DNA of 64,000 nt from Gordonia bronchialis DSM 43247 (GCF_000024785.1 NC_013441.1:1860001-1924000); one strand, 5' to 3'. Positions 26,198 to 36,921 are shown, counted from the first letter of the stretch. The notes: generated by a model from the letters alone, not told the origin. Numbers and translations: made by a program.

Positions 26198-27448
26198 TTA
26201 CTCGGCCCCGGTCACCATCAGCACGACGAGTGCAATGTTGAGCAGCACGATCACTGCCGACGCCGCGCCCGCGACCAGACGCAGCGGGCGCGAGTCGGCG
26301 AACTCGCCCATCAGATCCCGGTTGGCGGTGAGCCGCCCGAGCGGGATGATGGCGAACGGGATACCGAAACTCAGGACCACCTGGCTCAGGACGAGGGCCC
26401 AGGTCGGTTCGACCCCGACCGACAGCACGATCAGCGACGGGATGAGCACGAGGATGCGGCGCGCGACGATCGGGATGCGAATGCGGAGCAGGCCATCCAT
26501 GATCGACGCACCGGCGTAGGACCCCACCGAGGTGGCGGCCAGTCCCGAGGCGAGCAGGCCGATCGCGAAGACGGTGGCGACCGCCGGCCCCAGCGCATCC
26601 TGGACGGCGCTGTAGGCGCCCTCGATGGTGTCGGTGCCCTCTTTGCCGCGTAGGTTCTGCGCGGCGAGCAGCAGCAGCGAGATGTTGACCGCGCCCGCGA
26701 TGAGCAATGCCACCACCACGTCCCACCGGGTGACGCGCACCAGCCTGCGTTTCTCCTCGTCGGAGTGGCCGGTGCCGTGTCGATCGATGACGAGCGACGA
26801 GTGCAGATAGATCGCGTGCGGCATCACCGTCGCACCGAGCATGCTCGCCGCCAGCAGCACGGTTTCGGGGCCGTCGAGACGCGGGATCAGACCGCCGAGT
26901 ACATCGCCGGCCGGCGGGGGTTGCAGGACGAGTCCGGTGAGGAAGCCGACCACGATGACCGCGAGCATGGTCACGATCACCCGCTCGAAGATCTTCTGCT
27001 GCCGCGGGTTCTGCAGGATCAGGATGATCATGGACACCACGCCGACGATCAATCCGCCGATCACCAGCGGCAGGTCGAACAGCAGTTGCAGAGCGATAGC
27101 CCCGCCCACGATCTCGGCCAGATCGGTTGCCGCGGCGACGATCTCGGCCTGCACCCAGTATGCGCGGCGGGAACGCGGGGACAGGCGCCTGCCGAGCAGC
27201 GCGGGCAGGCTGGTTCCGGTGACGATGCCGAGTTTGGCCGACTGGTACTGGATGACCATGGCGATCAGATTGGCCATCACCAGAACCCACACGAGCAAGA
27301 ATCCGTAGCGGGCGCCCGCGGTGATATTGGCGGCCACATTGCCCGGGTCCACGTAGGCGATCGCGGCGACGAAGGCGGGTCCGAGTAGTGCGGCATTGCG
27401 CATCTTGGCACCGCTCGGGGTGAACTGTGCTGCTCGAAGCGATGCCAT
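26198..27448 (-). CDS. mntH: NRAMP-family divalent metal (Mn2+/Fe2+) transporter
   Basis: 416 aa from ATG at 27448 (MASLRAAQFTPSG); an in-frame ATG 12 codons upstream is less likely. It is a proton-coupled manganese importer with about 11 transmembrane segments. The metal-binding motif in helix 1 is AYVDPGN, and in helix 6 it is GATVMPHAIYLHSSL; the consensus transport segment IVTGTSLPALLGRR is also present. Its promoter must lie in the 60 bp before it, where a palindrome (27502-27517) could bind a metal regulator such as MntR. It is convergent with the acyl-CoA dehydrogenase. Confidence 0.95.
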   Translation of the reverse strand: MASLRAAQFTPSGAKMRNAALLGPAFVAAIAYVDPGNVAANITAGARYGFLLVWVLVMANLIAMVIQYQSAKLGIVTGTSLPALLGRRLSPRSRRAYWVQAEIVAAATDLAEIVGGAIALQLLFDLPLVIGGLIVGVVSMIILILQNPRQQKIFERVIVTMLAVIVVGFLTGLVLQPPPAGDVLGGLIPRLDGPETVLLAASMLGATVMPHAIYLHSSLVIDRHGTGHSDEEKRRLVRVTRWDVVVALLIAGAVNISLLLLAAQNLRGKEGTDTIEGAYSAVQDALGPAVATVFAIGLLASGLAATSVGSYAGASIMDGLLRIRIPIVARRILVLIPSLIVLSVGVEPTWALVLSQVVLSFGIPFAIIPLGRLTANRDLMGEFADSRPLRLVAGAASAVIVLLNIALVVLMVTGAE

Positions 27449-27501
27449 GGCGACCAATCTCGCACGAAACCGAGACGCTTTCAAGTTGTGCGAACTAAAA
27501 A

Positions 27502-27517
27502 TTTCGGGTTACCGAAA
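27502..27517 (-). promoter_or_regulatory. Palindrome upstream of mntH, candidate operator
   Basis: TTTCGG-GTTA-CCGAAA is a perfect 6-bp inverted repeat inside the only AT-rich stretch of the area, ~55 bp before the mntH start and overlapping the stop codon of the preceding gene. A DtxR/MntR-type regulator is a reasonable guess, but the sequence does not identify it. Confidence 0.35.
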
Positions 27518-30280
27518 CTTAGTAGTGCCGGTATCGGCGGCGGTCGCGTTGACCAGTCGCCAGACCCGGTCCCGCGAAATCGGGATCTCGACCGGCCGAA
27601 CCCCGATCGCGCGCCGGATCGCGTTGGCGATCGCCGGCGCCACCGGGTTGTACGGGGACTCGCTCATCGACTTCGCGCCGTAGGGTCCGAGGTCGTCGCT
27701 GGTCTCGGCGAAGTAGACCTCGGCGACGGGAATGTCGGCCATCTGCGGCACTCGGTAGGTGCGGAACACAGTGGTCACCGGGACACCTTTGCCGTCGAGG
27801 ATGATCTCCTCGTACAACGACGACCCGATCGCCTGGGCGACTCCGCCCTCGATCTGACCGAGGCACTGCTGCGGGTTCATCACGGTGCCCGCGTCGGCGG
27901 CGTGCACCGATTGCAGGATCACCACCGCGCCGGTGCCGGTGTTGACCGCCACGCGCACGGCATGCACGTTGAAGGCGATCGAGCGCAGGTCGCCGTTCTC
28001 GGTGCCGGTGGCGACGAGGCGGTCGCCGACGCGGTGCTCGTCGTCGGCCGCCGCGATGAGTTCCGCGAAATCGAACAGTCGCTCGCCGACGAGAACGCCG
28101 TCCGGGGTCAGGCGCGCCTCGTCGGGGGTGGCGCCGGCGAGTTGTGTTGCCGTCTCGATCAGCGTGGTGCGCAGGCTCAGGCAGGCGATGTGGAGTGCCT
28201 TGCCCGCGACGGTGATACCGGCCGAGGCGAAGGCTCCGGTGTCGTAGTCGGCCGCGTCGGTGTCCCCGTGGGTGAGGCGGATGCGACCGGGTGCGGTCTG
28301 TAGTGCGGTGGCCGCGATCTGTACGTGGACAGTGGTGGTCCCGTTCCCGAATTCGCTTGTGCCGACGCCGAGATGGTAGATCCCGTCGGCGTCGACGCCG
28401 ACCCGGACGCTCGAGTGGTGTCCGCGCGGGGCCATCGTGGCGATCGCGGCCAGCGCCATCCCCTCCCCGACGCGCCACTGTTCGCCGGTCGGGGCCGGGA
28501 CACCGTTTCCGCGGGCGAGGGCCCGCTGGGCCAGGTCGAGGCACTGATCGAGGCCGTAGCTGCCGTAGACGAGATCCTGTTCGGGTACTCCGTGGGCGAT
28601 CAGCAACGGATCCCACTCGGCGACCGCGTTGATGCGGCGCATCGCGAACGGATCGATCCCGAGCTCGATCGCCAGCTCGTCCATGGCACTCTCGATCGCA
28701 AAGATCACCTGGCCCAGGCCGTACCCGCGGAAGGCGCCCGACGGCGGATTGTTGGTGTAGACCACCTCGGCGTCGATCCACTTCACCGGACAGTTGTAGA
28801 CCGACACCGACTCTGCACAGGCGTGGAACATCACACCGATCGCGTGGTTGCCGTAGGCGCCGGTGTCCGACAGGACGTCGACCCGCAGTGCGGTGAGGCG
28901 ACCGTCGGTGTCGGCGCCGGCCTCGACGCCGATGCGGAACGGATGACGATAGGTGGTGCGGGCCATCTCGTCGGTGCGGCTCATTTCATAGCCGCATGGC
29001 CGGCCGGTCCGCAGCACGGCGAGCGCGACCAGATCCTCGGTCAGCAACTCCTGTTTGCCGCCGAAGCCGCCGCCGACGCGGGCGGAGAACACCCGAATCC
29101 GGTCCGCGGGCAGATCGAGGATCAGTGCGAGCTCATCGCGCACCAGGAACGGCACCTGGGTGCTGGTGCGGATGACCAGCCGGCCGTCGTCGTCGAGCCA
29201 GCCGATACTGCCGTGGGTCTCCAACTGCGCGTGCGATACCCGGGCGGTGCTCCAGGTACCGGAGACGGTGGCGGCCGACCGTGCGAGTGCCTCGTCGACG
29301 TCACCGCCGAATCCTTGGTGGAAATCCGCGATCACGTTGCGGTCGGCGTGATTGACCCGGTCCAGCGGCGTGCGGTCGGGATGGATGGCCGGTGCACCCG
29401 GGCGGCGTGCTTCCTCCGGATCGAAGACCGCGGGGAGCACCTCATAGCTCACCTCGATCAGCCGACAGGCCGCTTCGGCGACGGCGGCGGTGGTGGCGAC
29501 CACCGCCGCGACTCGTTGCCCGACGAAGCGGACCACCGGATCCAGGATCAGGGTGTCGTCGGGATCGTCCTCGCGGTGTTCGTGTCGGGCCGTGGAAAAC
29601 CTTCGCGTGGAGGCATTCTCATGGGTCACGATGAGTTCGACGCCGGGCAGTGCGGCCGCGGCTGTGGTGTCGATCGCGACGATGCGGGCATGCGGGTGTG
29701 GCGAGGACAGGACCCGGATGATGAGCATCCCGGGCACGTCGACGTCGAAGGTGTACGGCTCGGTGCCGGTGACCACCCGCCGGGCCGCCACCGGATGCAC
29801 CGAGGTGCCGACAGTGCCGGCGGTGCTGTCCTCGACCGCGTCAGCCGGTTGGGTGACAGCGGCGGTGATGGAGTCTCGAATCGCCCGATATCCCGTGCAG
29901 CGGCACAGATTTCCCTTCATCCGGCGCGGCAGGTCGTCGAGGTCGTCGGGTCCGAGGCTCGCCGCGGTGACGATCATGCCCGCGGTGCAGAATCCGCACT
30001 GGAAGCCGAAGTTGTCCACAAAGGACCGCGCGACAGGATGGAGCCGGTCAGTGGTGCCCAGTCCCGAAACGGTGGTGACCGACCGGTCGGCGGCACGTTG
30101 TGCGGGAAAGATGCACGAGTGCACCGGGTTTCCGTCGACCAGCACCGTACAGGCACCGCAATCGCCTGCGTCGCAACCCTTCTTGACCTCGAAGTGGGCG
30201 TGCTCACGCAACAGGGTGCGCAGACACTGTCCCGGCGCGGGGTGGGCATCGAGCGAGTCGCCGTTGACCTGGAATCTCAT
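27509..30280 (-). CDS. Xanthine-dehydrogenase-family protein: fused [2Fe-2S] and molybdopterin domains
   Basis: 923 aa from ATG at 30280 ([14 protein letters not shown]). Residues ~1-150 hold two [2Fe-2S] clusters: a plant-ferredoxin type ([13 protein letters not shown]...SC) and a helical type ([11 protein letters not shown] with NLCRCTGY). Residues ~165-923 form the molybdenum-cofactor domains, with [21 protein letters not shown] and the catalytic Glu in [12 protein letters not shown]. The FAD subunit is a separate upstream gene overlapping by 4 nt. Given the adjacent guanine-deaminase-like hydrolase, hypoxanthine/xanthine oxidation is the likely role, although other hydroxylations cannot be excluded. 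No xdhC maturation gene is adjacent. Confidence 0.88.
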   Translation of the reverse strand: MRFQVNGDSLDAHPAPGQCLRTLLREHAHFEVKKGCDAGDCGACTVLVDGNPVHSCIFPAQRAADRSVTTVSGLGTTDRLHPVARSFVDNFGFQCGFCTAGMIVTAASLGPDDLDDLPRRMKGNLCRCTGYRAIRDSITAAVTQPADAVEDSTAGTVGTSVHPVAARRVVTGTEPYTFDVDVPGMLIIRVLSSPHPHARIVAIDTTAAAALPGVELIVTHENASTRRFSTARHEHREDDPDDTLILDPVVRFVGQRVAAVVATTAAVAEAACRLIEVSYEVLPAVFDPEEARRPGAPAIHPDRTPLDRVNHADRNVIADFHQGFGGDVDEALARSAATVSGTWSTARVSHAQLETHGSIGWLDDDGRLVIRTSTQVPFLVRDELALILDLPADRIRVFSARVGGGFGGKQELLTEDLVALAVLRTGRPCGYEMSRTDEMARTTYRHPFRIGVEAGADTDGRLTALRVDVLSDTGAYGNHAIGVMFHACAESVSVYNCPVKWIDAEVVYTNNPPSGAFRGYGLGQVIFAIESAMDELAIELGIDPFAMRRINAVAEWDPLLIAHGVPEQDLVYGSYGLDQCLDLAQRALARGNGVPAPTGEQWRVGEGMALAAIATMAPRGHHSSVRVGVDADGIYHLGVGTSEFGNGTTTVHVQIAATALQTAPGRIRLTHGDTDAADYDTGAFASAGITVAGKALHIACLSLRTTLIETATQLAGATPDEARLTPDGVLVGERLFDFAELIAAADDEHRVGDRLVATGTENGDLRSIAFNVHAVRVAVNTGTGAVVILQSVHAADAGTVMNPQQCLGQIEGGVAQAIGSSLYEEIILDGKGVPVTTVFRTYRVPQMADIPVAEVYFAETSDDLGPYGAKSMSESPYNPVAPAIANAIRRAIGVRPVEIPISRDRVWRLVNATAADTGTTKFR

Positions 30281-31092
30281 CGGATCGCTCCGGACAGTTC
30301 GGTGCGGATCTCCTCGGCGAGCGTCGCGGTCGTCGCCCGTCGCCAATCGGCCGCCCCGAGCGGATCCGAGTAGTAGCCGGGCGCGGCCACGACGTCGTCG
30401 TGCAGTCGATCGCGGTGCGGGAGGGTAGGATAGCGCAGCACGGTGGGTGTCGCGGTGGCGGCGGTGATCCCCAGCGTGACGCTGCCGTCCTCGTCGACCC
30501 GGCCGGTGACCACGGTCCCCGAGCGGCCCAGCTCGGCCAGGGCCAGTTTCCGGAAAGCTGTCCTCGAACGCAGTGGGCCCCCGGGGAAGTCGATGGCGCG
30601 CAGTACTTCTCCCGGTCGCAATGCGTTGCTGCCGTTGCCGGTGATCAGATCGGCGACGAGGACGTCGCGGTCGGTGCCGTCAGCTCGCCAGAGGTGCGCG
30701 GTGGCGTCGAGTCCGACGGCGAGCGACACCATCGCGGCCGCCGCATAGGATCGGCACACGTTGCCGCCCACGGTGGCCATGGTCGCGACCTTGAACGACG
30801 CGAGCAGCGCGTCGGCGCACTGGGCGAACAGTGGGTGAGCGCGTAATCCGGGTCGGGGTGGCATCGCGGCCAGCTCGGCGATGGTGCATGTCGCTGCCAC
30901 ACGTAGACCGTCGTCGTCGAGGTCTTCGATTGCCGGCCAACCCATCTCACTGATGTCCACCAGACCGGTGACGTCGGGCTGCGGTTCGGAGAACAGCCAC
31001 GTCCCACCCGCCACGATCCGTTCACCCGGGACGAGTGCGAGCTCGGCCCGGCTGCGGGCGAAGCGGTAGGTCTGTACGGTGTGCAGATCCAT
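30277..31092 (-). CDS. FAD-binding subunit of xanthine-dehydrogenase-family enzyme
   Basis: 271 aa. The FAD-binding type-2 fold has [11 protein letters not shown] (~residues 26-36) and [18 protein letters not shown] (~102-119), which resemble the GGT and TxGGN flavin loops of CoxM/XdhB proteins. It passes electrons from the iron-sulfur clusters to NAD+ or another acceptor. It is translationally coupled (ATGA) to the iron-sulfur/molybdenum gene and lies 7 bp downstream of the amidohydrolase, indicating one transcript. Confidence 0.88.
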   Translation of the reverse strand: MDLHTVQTYRFARSRAELALVPGERIVAGGTWLFSEPQPDVTGLVDISEMGWPAIEDLDDDGLRVAATCTIAELAAMPPRPGLRAHPLFAQCADALLASFKVATMATVGGNVCRSYAAAAMVSLAVGLDATAHLWRADGTDRDVLVADLITGNGSNALRPGEVLRAIDFPGGPLRSRTAFRKLALAELGRSGTVVTGRVDEDGSVTLGITAATATPTVLRYPTLPHRDRLHDDVVAAPGYYSDPLGAADWRRATTATLAEEIRTELSGAIR

Positions 31093-31099
31093 CAGCGCA

Positions 31100-32482
31100 T
31101 CACCCTGCCCGCGCGATCAGCCGGTCATGCTCGCGCGCAACGTCTCTCGTGACCTGGTCCAGGTCGACGGTGCGCACCTCACCGTCGTCGATGATCGATC
31201 GGCCGTGAACCCAGGATGCCCGGATCGGCGGGATCGCACCGAGGACGAGCGCCGCGACCGGGTCGTCGATGTCCCGGTGCGCGGCGGTGGACAGATCCCA
31301 GAGCACCAGGTCGGCGAATTTGCCCACCTCGACCGAACCGATCTCCTCGGCCCGGCCGAGCACCCGGGCGCCGCCCAGGGTGGCCAGTTCGATGGCGGTG
31401 CGAGTCGACAACGCCGTCGGACCGCCGCGCGCCCGAGCCATCAGCACGGCCTGATGTGCCTCCTCGAGCAGTCGGGCGGACTCGTTGGAGGCGGCGCCGT
31501 CGACGCCCAGACCGACGGGTACGCTGGCGTCCACGAGGTCGCGGGTGCGGCAGATCCGGTTGCCCAGACGGGCGTTGGAGGTGGGGCAGTGTGCCACCCC
31601 GGTGGCGGTGGCGGCCAGCCGCGCGATCTCGTCGTCGTCGAACTCGATGCCGTGGGCGAACCAGACGTCGTCGCCGAGCCAGCCGACAGACTCCATGTAC
31701 TGCAGCGGGGTAGCGCCGAATTGCTGGGCGCAATAGGTGTTCTCATCCGGCGACTCGGCCAGATGGGTATGCAGCTGGACGCCGAGGTCCCGTGCGAGCA
31801 GCGCAGATTCGCGCAGCAGATCGGTGGTGACGGAGAACGGGGAGCACGGTGCGATCCCGATGCGGACCATCGCGCCGGGTCCGGGATCATGCCACCGGTC
31901 GACGGCCTGGGCACTGGCGGTGAGGATCTCGTCGATGGACTCGACGACCGTGTCCGGCGGCAGCCCGCCGTCCTTCTCGGAGAGATCCATGGACCCGCGG
32001 GTGGGGTGGAAACGCAAGCCCATGGCCTCGGCGGCAGCGATCTCGGCGCCCAGCAGATCACCGCCGTCGCGGGGGAAGACGTAGTGATGATCGGTGGTGG
32101 TGGTGCACCCGGACAACGCCAGCTGGGCGAGACCGCCGAGGGCAGCCGCGTGCACCGCGGCCTCGTCGATGCCGGCCCACACCGGGTAGAGCGTGGTCAG
32201 CCATTCGAAGAGTGTCTGGTCGGCGGCCATACCCCGGGTGATCCACTGATACAGGTGATGGTGGGTGTTGATCAGCCCGGGGGTCAGGACACAGCCCGAT
32301 CCGTCCACCCGGATCACGGTGTCGCACAACCGATCGTCACCGTCGTCGATGCGTCCGGCCTCGACGGCGGCGATCCGCTCCCCATCCACGAGAACCGACC
32401 CGCCGTCGATCTCGCGCCGCCGGGCGTCGACGGTCACGATGTGGCAGTTCTCGATCAGGATCTGCTCGCTCACCTGCGTCAC
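31100..32482 (-). CDS. 8-oxoguanine/guanine-deaminase-like amidohydrolase
   Basis: 460 aa from GTG at 32482 (VTQVSEQILIENC); GTG at 32473 is also possible. It is an amidohydrolase-superfamily TIM barrel with zinc site HxH in LINTHHHLYQW (~residues 67-77), HTHLAES, FAHGIEF and the catalytic Asp in GVDGAASNES. The sequence resembles the 8-oxoguanine deaminase/TrzN-AtzB branch. Immediately upstream of xanthine-dehydrogenase-like genes it would deaminate guanine or 8-oxoguanine to xanthine or urate, feeding purine breakdown. Substrate is inference. Confidence 0.82.
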   Translation of the reverse strand: MTQVSEQILIENCHIVTVDARRREIDGGSVLVDGERIAAVEAGRIDDGDDRLCDTVIRVDGSGCVLTPGLINTHHHLYQWITRGMAADQTLFEWLTTLYPVWAGIDEAAVHAAALGGLAQLALSGCTTTTDHHYVFPRDGGDLLGAEIAAAEAMGLRFHPTRGSMDLSEKDGGLPPDTVVESIDEILTASAQAVDRWHDPGPGAMVRIGIAPCSPFSVTTDLLRESALLARDLGVQLHTHLAESPDENTYCAQQFGATPLQYMESVGWLGDDVWFAHGIEFDDDEIARLAATATGVAHCPTSNARLGNRICRTRDLVDASVPVGLGVDGAASNESARLLEEAHQAVLMARARGGPTALSTRTAIELATLGGARVLGRAEEIGSVEVGKFADLVLWDLSTAAHRDIDDPVAALVLGAIPPIRASWVHGRSIIDDGEVRTVDLDQVTRDVAREHDRLIARAG

Positions 32483-32536
32483 GCTACGACCATCGGGCCC
32501 GCTCGGCATGTCGGAGCCCATGTCGACCGCTGCGGA

Positions 32537-34027
32537 TCACACCTTCTCTTCGACGAGCGGGCGGGCCGGGGGGATGGCCAAGGCGATGAGACTCGCGACC
32601 ACACAGGCACCCAGCGAGATCCCGGCCGCCCACAGGTAGCCGGATTCGCTCGGCACCGCGGTCACCTGCCCGTCGGATGCTTCGACCGCGACCATCGACC
32701 ACGTCAGCAGCATGCCGACGAGCGCCGCCGACGTGGAGGTGCCGACCACCCGCATCAGCGCATTGACCCCGTTGGCCTCGCCGGTCTGCTCCACCCGGAC
32801 CGACCGCATGATCAGGGCCGGCATCGCCGAGTACGCGATGCCCAGTCCGGCACCGACCAGACAGGCGATGACCAGCATCAGCACCCAGTTCATCTCCCAC
32901 GGTCCGGTGAGCGCGACCAGGAAGACCACGTAGCCACTGCCGATCACGAGCCCGCCGACGGCGAGGGAGATCCGCGGGCCGAACGCGGTGGTGAGCCGCC
33001 CGCTGATATGGGAGAAGACGAACATGAGCAGACCGCTCGGCGCCAGGATGAGGCTTGCGGTCACCATGTCGAAACCGAGACCGTCCCGGCTGGTGGACGG
33101 GGCCATCAACAGCTGGATCGGGATGAGTTGCATCGAATAGAACGCGAAGCCGGTTGCGATGGACGCGACGTTGGTCAGCAGCACCGGCCGCTCGATGGCC
33201 ACGGTGAGGTCGATGAGAGCGTTGCCGCGGCCGCGCTCGTAGAGGCACCACATCACCCCGACCACGACGAACCCGACGAGCAGCCCCAGCGTCATCGGAC
33301 TCGCCCAGCCCCACGTCGACCCTTTGGACAACGGCAGCAGCAGACACACGAGCATGGCCGCGAGGCCGAGCGCGCCGACCGCATCGAATCGGCCGCCGGT
33401 GCGGGTGGGGCTCTCCGGCACCGTCAGTGCGATACCCACTGCCCCCAGCAAAGCCGCCCCGGCACACGCCCAGAACAGGGCATGCCAGCTGACGTGCTGT
33501 GCGATGAGTGCGGCAAAGGGCAGTCCCAGCGCGCCGCCGATGCCCAGTGAGGCGCTCATGGTGCCCACCGACGAGCCCAGGTGGCGAGGCGGGACGATGT
33601 CGCGCATCACGCTGATGCCGAGTGCAATGGTGCCGAAGCCGAGTCCCTGCAGTCCGCGACCGATCAGGAACGGCAGCAATGCACCGGAGAGTGCGCACAC
33701 CACCGAACCGACGCCGACGCAGCCCATGCTGCCGAGCAGTGCCATGCGTTTGCCGTACATGTCGCCGAGACGTCCGCCGATAGGGGTGACCACCGCCCCG
33801 ACGAGGAGGGTGATGGTCAGCGCCCACGAGGTGTTGCCGGGGTCGGCGTGCAGCAGCGTCGGCAACTGCGGGATGAGCGGGACGATGATCGTCTGCATGA
33901 GCGCGACGACGATGCCCGCCGCGCACAGCACGGTGACGGCCGCCCGCGGATGATGTTCGGAGGGTTGGGGTGTGGCCTGCGGACCGTCATGGTCCGTCCG
34001 GCACGTCGCGCTCACTACTTCTGACAC
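32537..34027 (-). CDS. MFS transporter (DHA2-like)
   Basis: 496 aa from GTG (VSEVVSATCRTDHDG). It is a polytopic membrane protein with ~12-14 hydrophobic helices. The N-terminal half has GGRLGDMYGKRMAL, the cytoplasmic loop 2-3 motif of the major facilitator superfamily, and GRGLQGLGFGTIALG. Proton-driven drug or metabolite efflux is typical of this group. It lies 54 bp upstream of the purine-catabolism operon on the same strand and might carry a purine, but nothing in the sequence shows that. Confidence 0.85.
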   Translation of the reverse strand: MSEVVSATCRTDHDGPQATPQPSEHHPRAAVTVLCAAGIVVALMQTIIVPLIPQLPTLLHADPGNTSWALTITLLVGAVVTPIGGRLGDMYGKRMALLGSMGCVGVGSVVCALSGALLPFLIGRGLQGLGFGTIALGISVMRDIVPPRHLGSSVGTMSASLGIGGALGLPFAALIAQHVSWHALFWACAGAALLGAVGIALTVPESPTRTGGRFDAVGALGLAAMLVCLLLPLSKGSTWGWASPMTLGLLVGFVVVGVMWCLYERGRGNALIDLTVAIERPVLLTNVASIATGFAFYSMQLIPIQLLMAPSTSRDGLGFDMVTASLILAPSGLLMFVFSHISGRLTTAFGPRISLAVGGLVIGSGYVVFLVALTGPWEMNWVLMLVIACLVGAGLGIAYSAMPALIMRSVRVEQTGEANGVNALMRVVGTSTSAALVGMLLTWSMVAVEASDGQVTAVPSESGYLWAAGISLGACVVASLIALAIPPARPLVEEKV

Positions 34028-34089
34028 CTCCGGGCGTCATCGTATCCCGGGGTGTGTTTCGTCCGATTCTGGGTTCAGGGTCATCCGAC

Positions 34090-35214
34090 TCAGGTCAGGG
34101 GATAGCGCAGTCCGGCGAGCGCCTGACCGTTCCAGATCGGGTGATCGATCTCGTCGGCCCGCACCGCGAGCACGTCCCCGCCGCGATCGAGCACGGTGAC
34201 GACGATCTTGGACAGCAGGTCATAGCCGTCGTCGGCGTAGGTGAGCTCGCCGGTGGCGTTGTCGAGGTGACCGAGAATGTCGACGGTGAAGTCGTAGACG
34301 AGCGTGGCCACGGCGCCGTTCGCCGCGGCCCGGGCGATGTCGACGAGGTCGGTCGCCACCAGTCCCTTGCCGGCGCCGTCGGCGATGCGCGCGACCCGGG
34401 CGTTGTGTTGTTCGGCGTTCAGGGCCGGGAGCAGCCGACGGATGGCCGAGTCGATCTGATCGGCGCGCAGTTCGTCGGGATTGCCCGCCACCACCATCAC
34501 GCGCCGACGCTTCTCGGCGTTGCGGTAGAGCTCGAGCAGCGGATCGGCCGCGAACAGGAACAGCGGACGCGCCGCGTTCGGGTCGACGTGGTCGAGTTCG
34601 GTGGCGACGGCCTCGGCGACACGATGCGCGTACTGCTCGAGCAGCAGCTTCTTGCCCTCGTCGCCGACGAGCCGCCGGACGTGTCCGCGGTCGCGGATGG
34701 TGGCGCGGTTTGTGGCGTCGGCGGCGTCGGTACCGTACTCGCCGCGCAGGTCCATCTCACTCGCGACCGTCGTCGGGGTGGCCTCCCACAGATTCCAGCC
34801 GTTGGCCGACAACGTGAGCGCGTACGCCGACTGCGGCGTCACGACCGCGCGTACCAACTGGCCGAGATCGAAGTAGGTACCCACCTGCATCTGGTTCTCC
34901 AGCCGATTGGGCAGGACGTAGACGTCGGCGCGGTCGGGGGAGACGAAGACCGCAAGCGACCGCGACAACCGCATCCACGCCTCATCGCCCAGCACCTTGT
35001 CCCATTGCTCGCGAAGCGCGGATTCGCCTGCGTGCCGAATCCCGTTGTCGCGCAATGACCGGATGGCGCGGTCAAAGGCGCTCTTGACGTTGAGGACACT
35101 GCCGTCACGCTCATCGGGGGCGGGGGAGGTCTCCGCGTAGATCGTGATCGCGTTCTCCCGGGGTTCACCGAGTTCACGCAATGCGTCCAGCGTGGGGAGT
35201 TCGAATCGAGCCAT
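34090..35214 (-). CDS. Archaeo-eukaryotic release-factor-like (baeRF family) protein
   Basis: 374 aa from ATG (MARFELPTLDALRELGEP). The order is N-terminal alpha/beta domain (~1-130), central domain with RPLFLFAADPLLELYRNAEK (~215-235) and C-terminal eL30-like domain (AVATLVYDFTVDILGHLD, VVTVLDRGGDVLAVRADEI). This matches my memory of bacterial aRF1/eRF1-related proteins, thought to act in ribosome rescue or RNA-linked stress responses. It lacks an obvious GGQ motif. No operon partner is apparent; ~130 bp upstream hold nothing clear. Confidence 0.65.
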   Translation of the reverse strand: MARFELPTLDALRELGEPRENAITIYAETSPAPDERDGSVLNVKSAFDRAIRSLRDNGIRHAGESALREQWDKVLGDEAWMRLSRSLAVFVSPDRADVYVLPNRLENQMQVGTYFDLGQLVRAVVTPQSAYALTLSANGWNLWEATPTTVASEMDLRGEYGTDAADATNRATIRDRGHVRRLVGDEGKKLLLEQYAHRVAEAVATELDHVDPNAARPLFLFAADPLLELYRNAEKRRRVMVVAGNPDELRADQIDSAIRRLLPALNAEQHNARVARIADGAGKGLVATDLVDIARAAANGAVATLVYDFTVDILGHLDNATGELTYADDGYDLLSKIVVTVLDRGGDVLAVRADEIDHPIWNGQALAGLRYPLT

Positions 35215-35345
35215 GGGTCATGCCCCTTTCAACGGCGTCGTTGTTCCCTCACCCCACTGTAGATACGAATCTCGATACGTCGAGCCCGAACTACGAGAAT
35301 GCTGATCGCGGCCGATGTATCGAACTGCGGGACAGCGCTATTGGA

Positions 35346-36803
35346 TCAATCATCGCCATCGCTGTGCCGGTAGGGCACCGAATCGCTAACAGCGGCGTCG
35401 ACGTGGATCGGGTGACCCAGTTGCGGGAAGGCGCGCTGGGGGCATTCGGGCCGGCTGCACACCTTGCAGCCGGCGCCGATGGGCACCACGGTCGAGTCAT
35501 CGGACAGGTCGACGCCGCTGGCGTAGATTAGGCGCTGTGCGTGTGCGACGTCGCATCCGAGGCCGATGGCGAAACTCTTTCGGGGAGAAAGGAAGCCGTG
35601 GTGATCGTCGGTGGTGCGGGCCAGCCAGAAGTAGGAGCGGCCGTCGGGCATCTGCGACACCTGGGTGACGATGCGGCCGGGGGTGGCGAAGGCGTCGTGG
35701 ACCACCCAGAGTGGACAGCTCCCGCCGACACGGGAGAAGTGAAATGCGGTGGCCGACTGCCGTTTCGAGATGTTTCCGGCCCGGTCGGTGCGGACCAGGA
35801 TGAACGGGATGCCACGATTGCGCGGACGCTGCAGCGTGGAGAGCCGATGGCAGACGGTCTCGAAGCCGACGCCGAATGTCAGGCCGAGCAACTCGACGTC
35901 GTAGCGGACCGTCTCGGCGGCCCGCAGGAATCTCTCGTACGGCAGGAGCAGTGCGCCGGCAAAGTAGTTCGCCAACCCGATCCGGGCGAGCGGAACCGAC
36001 GACGGATGAAGGTTGTCGGCCTCGGTCACCAGCGCGTCGATGATGGCGGCCTGGGTCAGCAGTGCCAGTTGGGTGGCGAGCTGAAACGCCCGTTGCCCCG
36101 AGGTGAGGCGCCCCGCCAGATGGATCACGCCGTGTTCCTCGTCGAACCGGCGCTTGGGGGAGCGGGCCGCATCGCGCGGGTCGGCGTGGTGATCGATCGA
36201 CACCGAGATCCCGAACTCCTCGGCCAGCAGATCGGCCAGCTGGAGATCGAGGCCGCCGATCCGCAGTCGATGCCTGTCGAAGAGCGTTTCGGCGGCCTCG
36301 TCGAGGCTGTCGATGTAATTCTTGCGGTCGTAGAAGAAGTCGCGGACCTCCTCGAACGGCATCGGTGTCGTGGCCGGCACCCCGCCAGAGGAGATCCGCG
36401 CCCGATGACTCTCGAGTTCGGTGTCGGCCGCGATCAGCCGCCGGTGCATCCCGACCAGGGTGCGGCCGACCGCGGGCATCCGCGCCACCAATTCGGTGAT
36501 CTCGGCGCGGGTCACCTCGCCGGAGTCGGGTTGTGCGGTGAGGACATCGGCGAGGTCGGCCACCAGGCGCGCGTCGCCGTCGGGTGCGAAGTAATCGGCG
36601 TCGAGATCGAACTCCCGGGTCAGGGTGAGCAGGACCGGGACGGTGATGGGGCGCTGGTCGTTCTCGAGCTGGTTGACATAGCTGGTGGACAGTTCGACGC
36701 GACGGGCGAGTCCGGCCTGGGAGAGGCCCCGCTCGTCCCGGAGACGTCGCAGGCGTGCGCCGATGAACATCCGGCCCGAGGAACGTGGCGAGAGCTCTGG
36801 CAT
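35346..36803 (-). CDS. prpR: PrpR/RamB-type transcriptional regulator of propionate metabolism
   Basis: 485 aa from ATG at 36803 (MPELSPRSSGRMFIGARL). The N-terminal XRE helix-turn-helix (~residues 14-70, LSQAGLARRVELSTSYVNQL) is followed by an IrrE/ImmA-like and short-chain-acyl-CoA-sensing region. The C-terminus has clustered cysteines (GAGCKVCSRPECPQRAF), matching the Fe-S cluster known in M. tuberculosis PrpR (Rv1129c). It is divergent from prpD across 118 bp, where AACATTCGCAAAATGG (36833-36848) includes a TTTGCAAA-like element that PrpR/RamB proteins prefer. Predicted role: activating prp genes on propionyl-CoA. Confidence 0.93.
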   Translation of the reverse strand: MPELSPRSSGRMFIGARLRRLRDERGLSQAGLARRVELSTSYVNQLENDQRPITVPVLLTLTREFDLDADYFAPDGDARLVADLADVLTAQPDSGEVTRAEITELVARMPAVGRTLVGMHRRLIAADTELESHRARISSGGVPATTPMPFEEVRDFFYDRKNYIDSLDEAAETLFDRHRLRIGGLDLQLADLLAEEFGISVSIDHHADPRDAARSPKRRFDEEHGVIHLAGRLTSGQRAFQLATQLALLTQAAIIDALVTEADNLHPSSVPLARIGLANYFAGALLLPYERFLRAAETVRYDVELLGLTFGVGFETVCHRLSTLQRPRNRGIPFILVRTDRAGNISKRQSATAFHFSRVGGSCPLWVVHDAFATPGRIVTQVSQMPDGRSYFWLARTTDDHHGFLSPRKSFAIGLGCDVAHAQRLIYASGVDLSDDSTVVPIGAGCKVCSRPECPQRAFPQLGHPIHVDAAVSDSVPYRHSDGDD

Positions 36804-36921
36804 GTCGCGAGCATAGTCGTCCCGACGTCCGCAACATTCGCAAAATGGCCGCTGATCGTTCGCTGAAATACGCACTATCCAGGGCTTTCGCTGGTCGCGC
36901 CGAGCTGCGTACGGTGCGGAC

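Noticed and set aside
28325..30373. 682-codon plus-strand open frame
   Set aside because: Antisense to the xanthine-dehydrogenase-like gene, which has full iron-sulfur and molybdenum motifs.
31079..33550. 823-codon plus-strand open frame
   Set aside because: Antisense to the amidohydrolase and MFS genes; His/Arg/Gly/Asp-rich composition typical of a shadow frame in high-GC DNA, no domain.
35193..35214. tRNA-like GTTCGAATC string
   Set aside because: It lies inside the start of the baeRF-like gene and has no cloverleaf around it.
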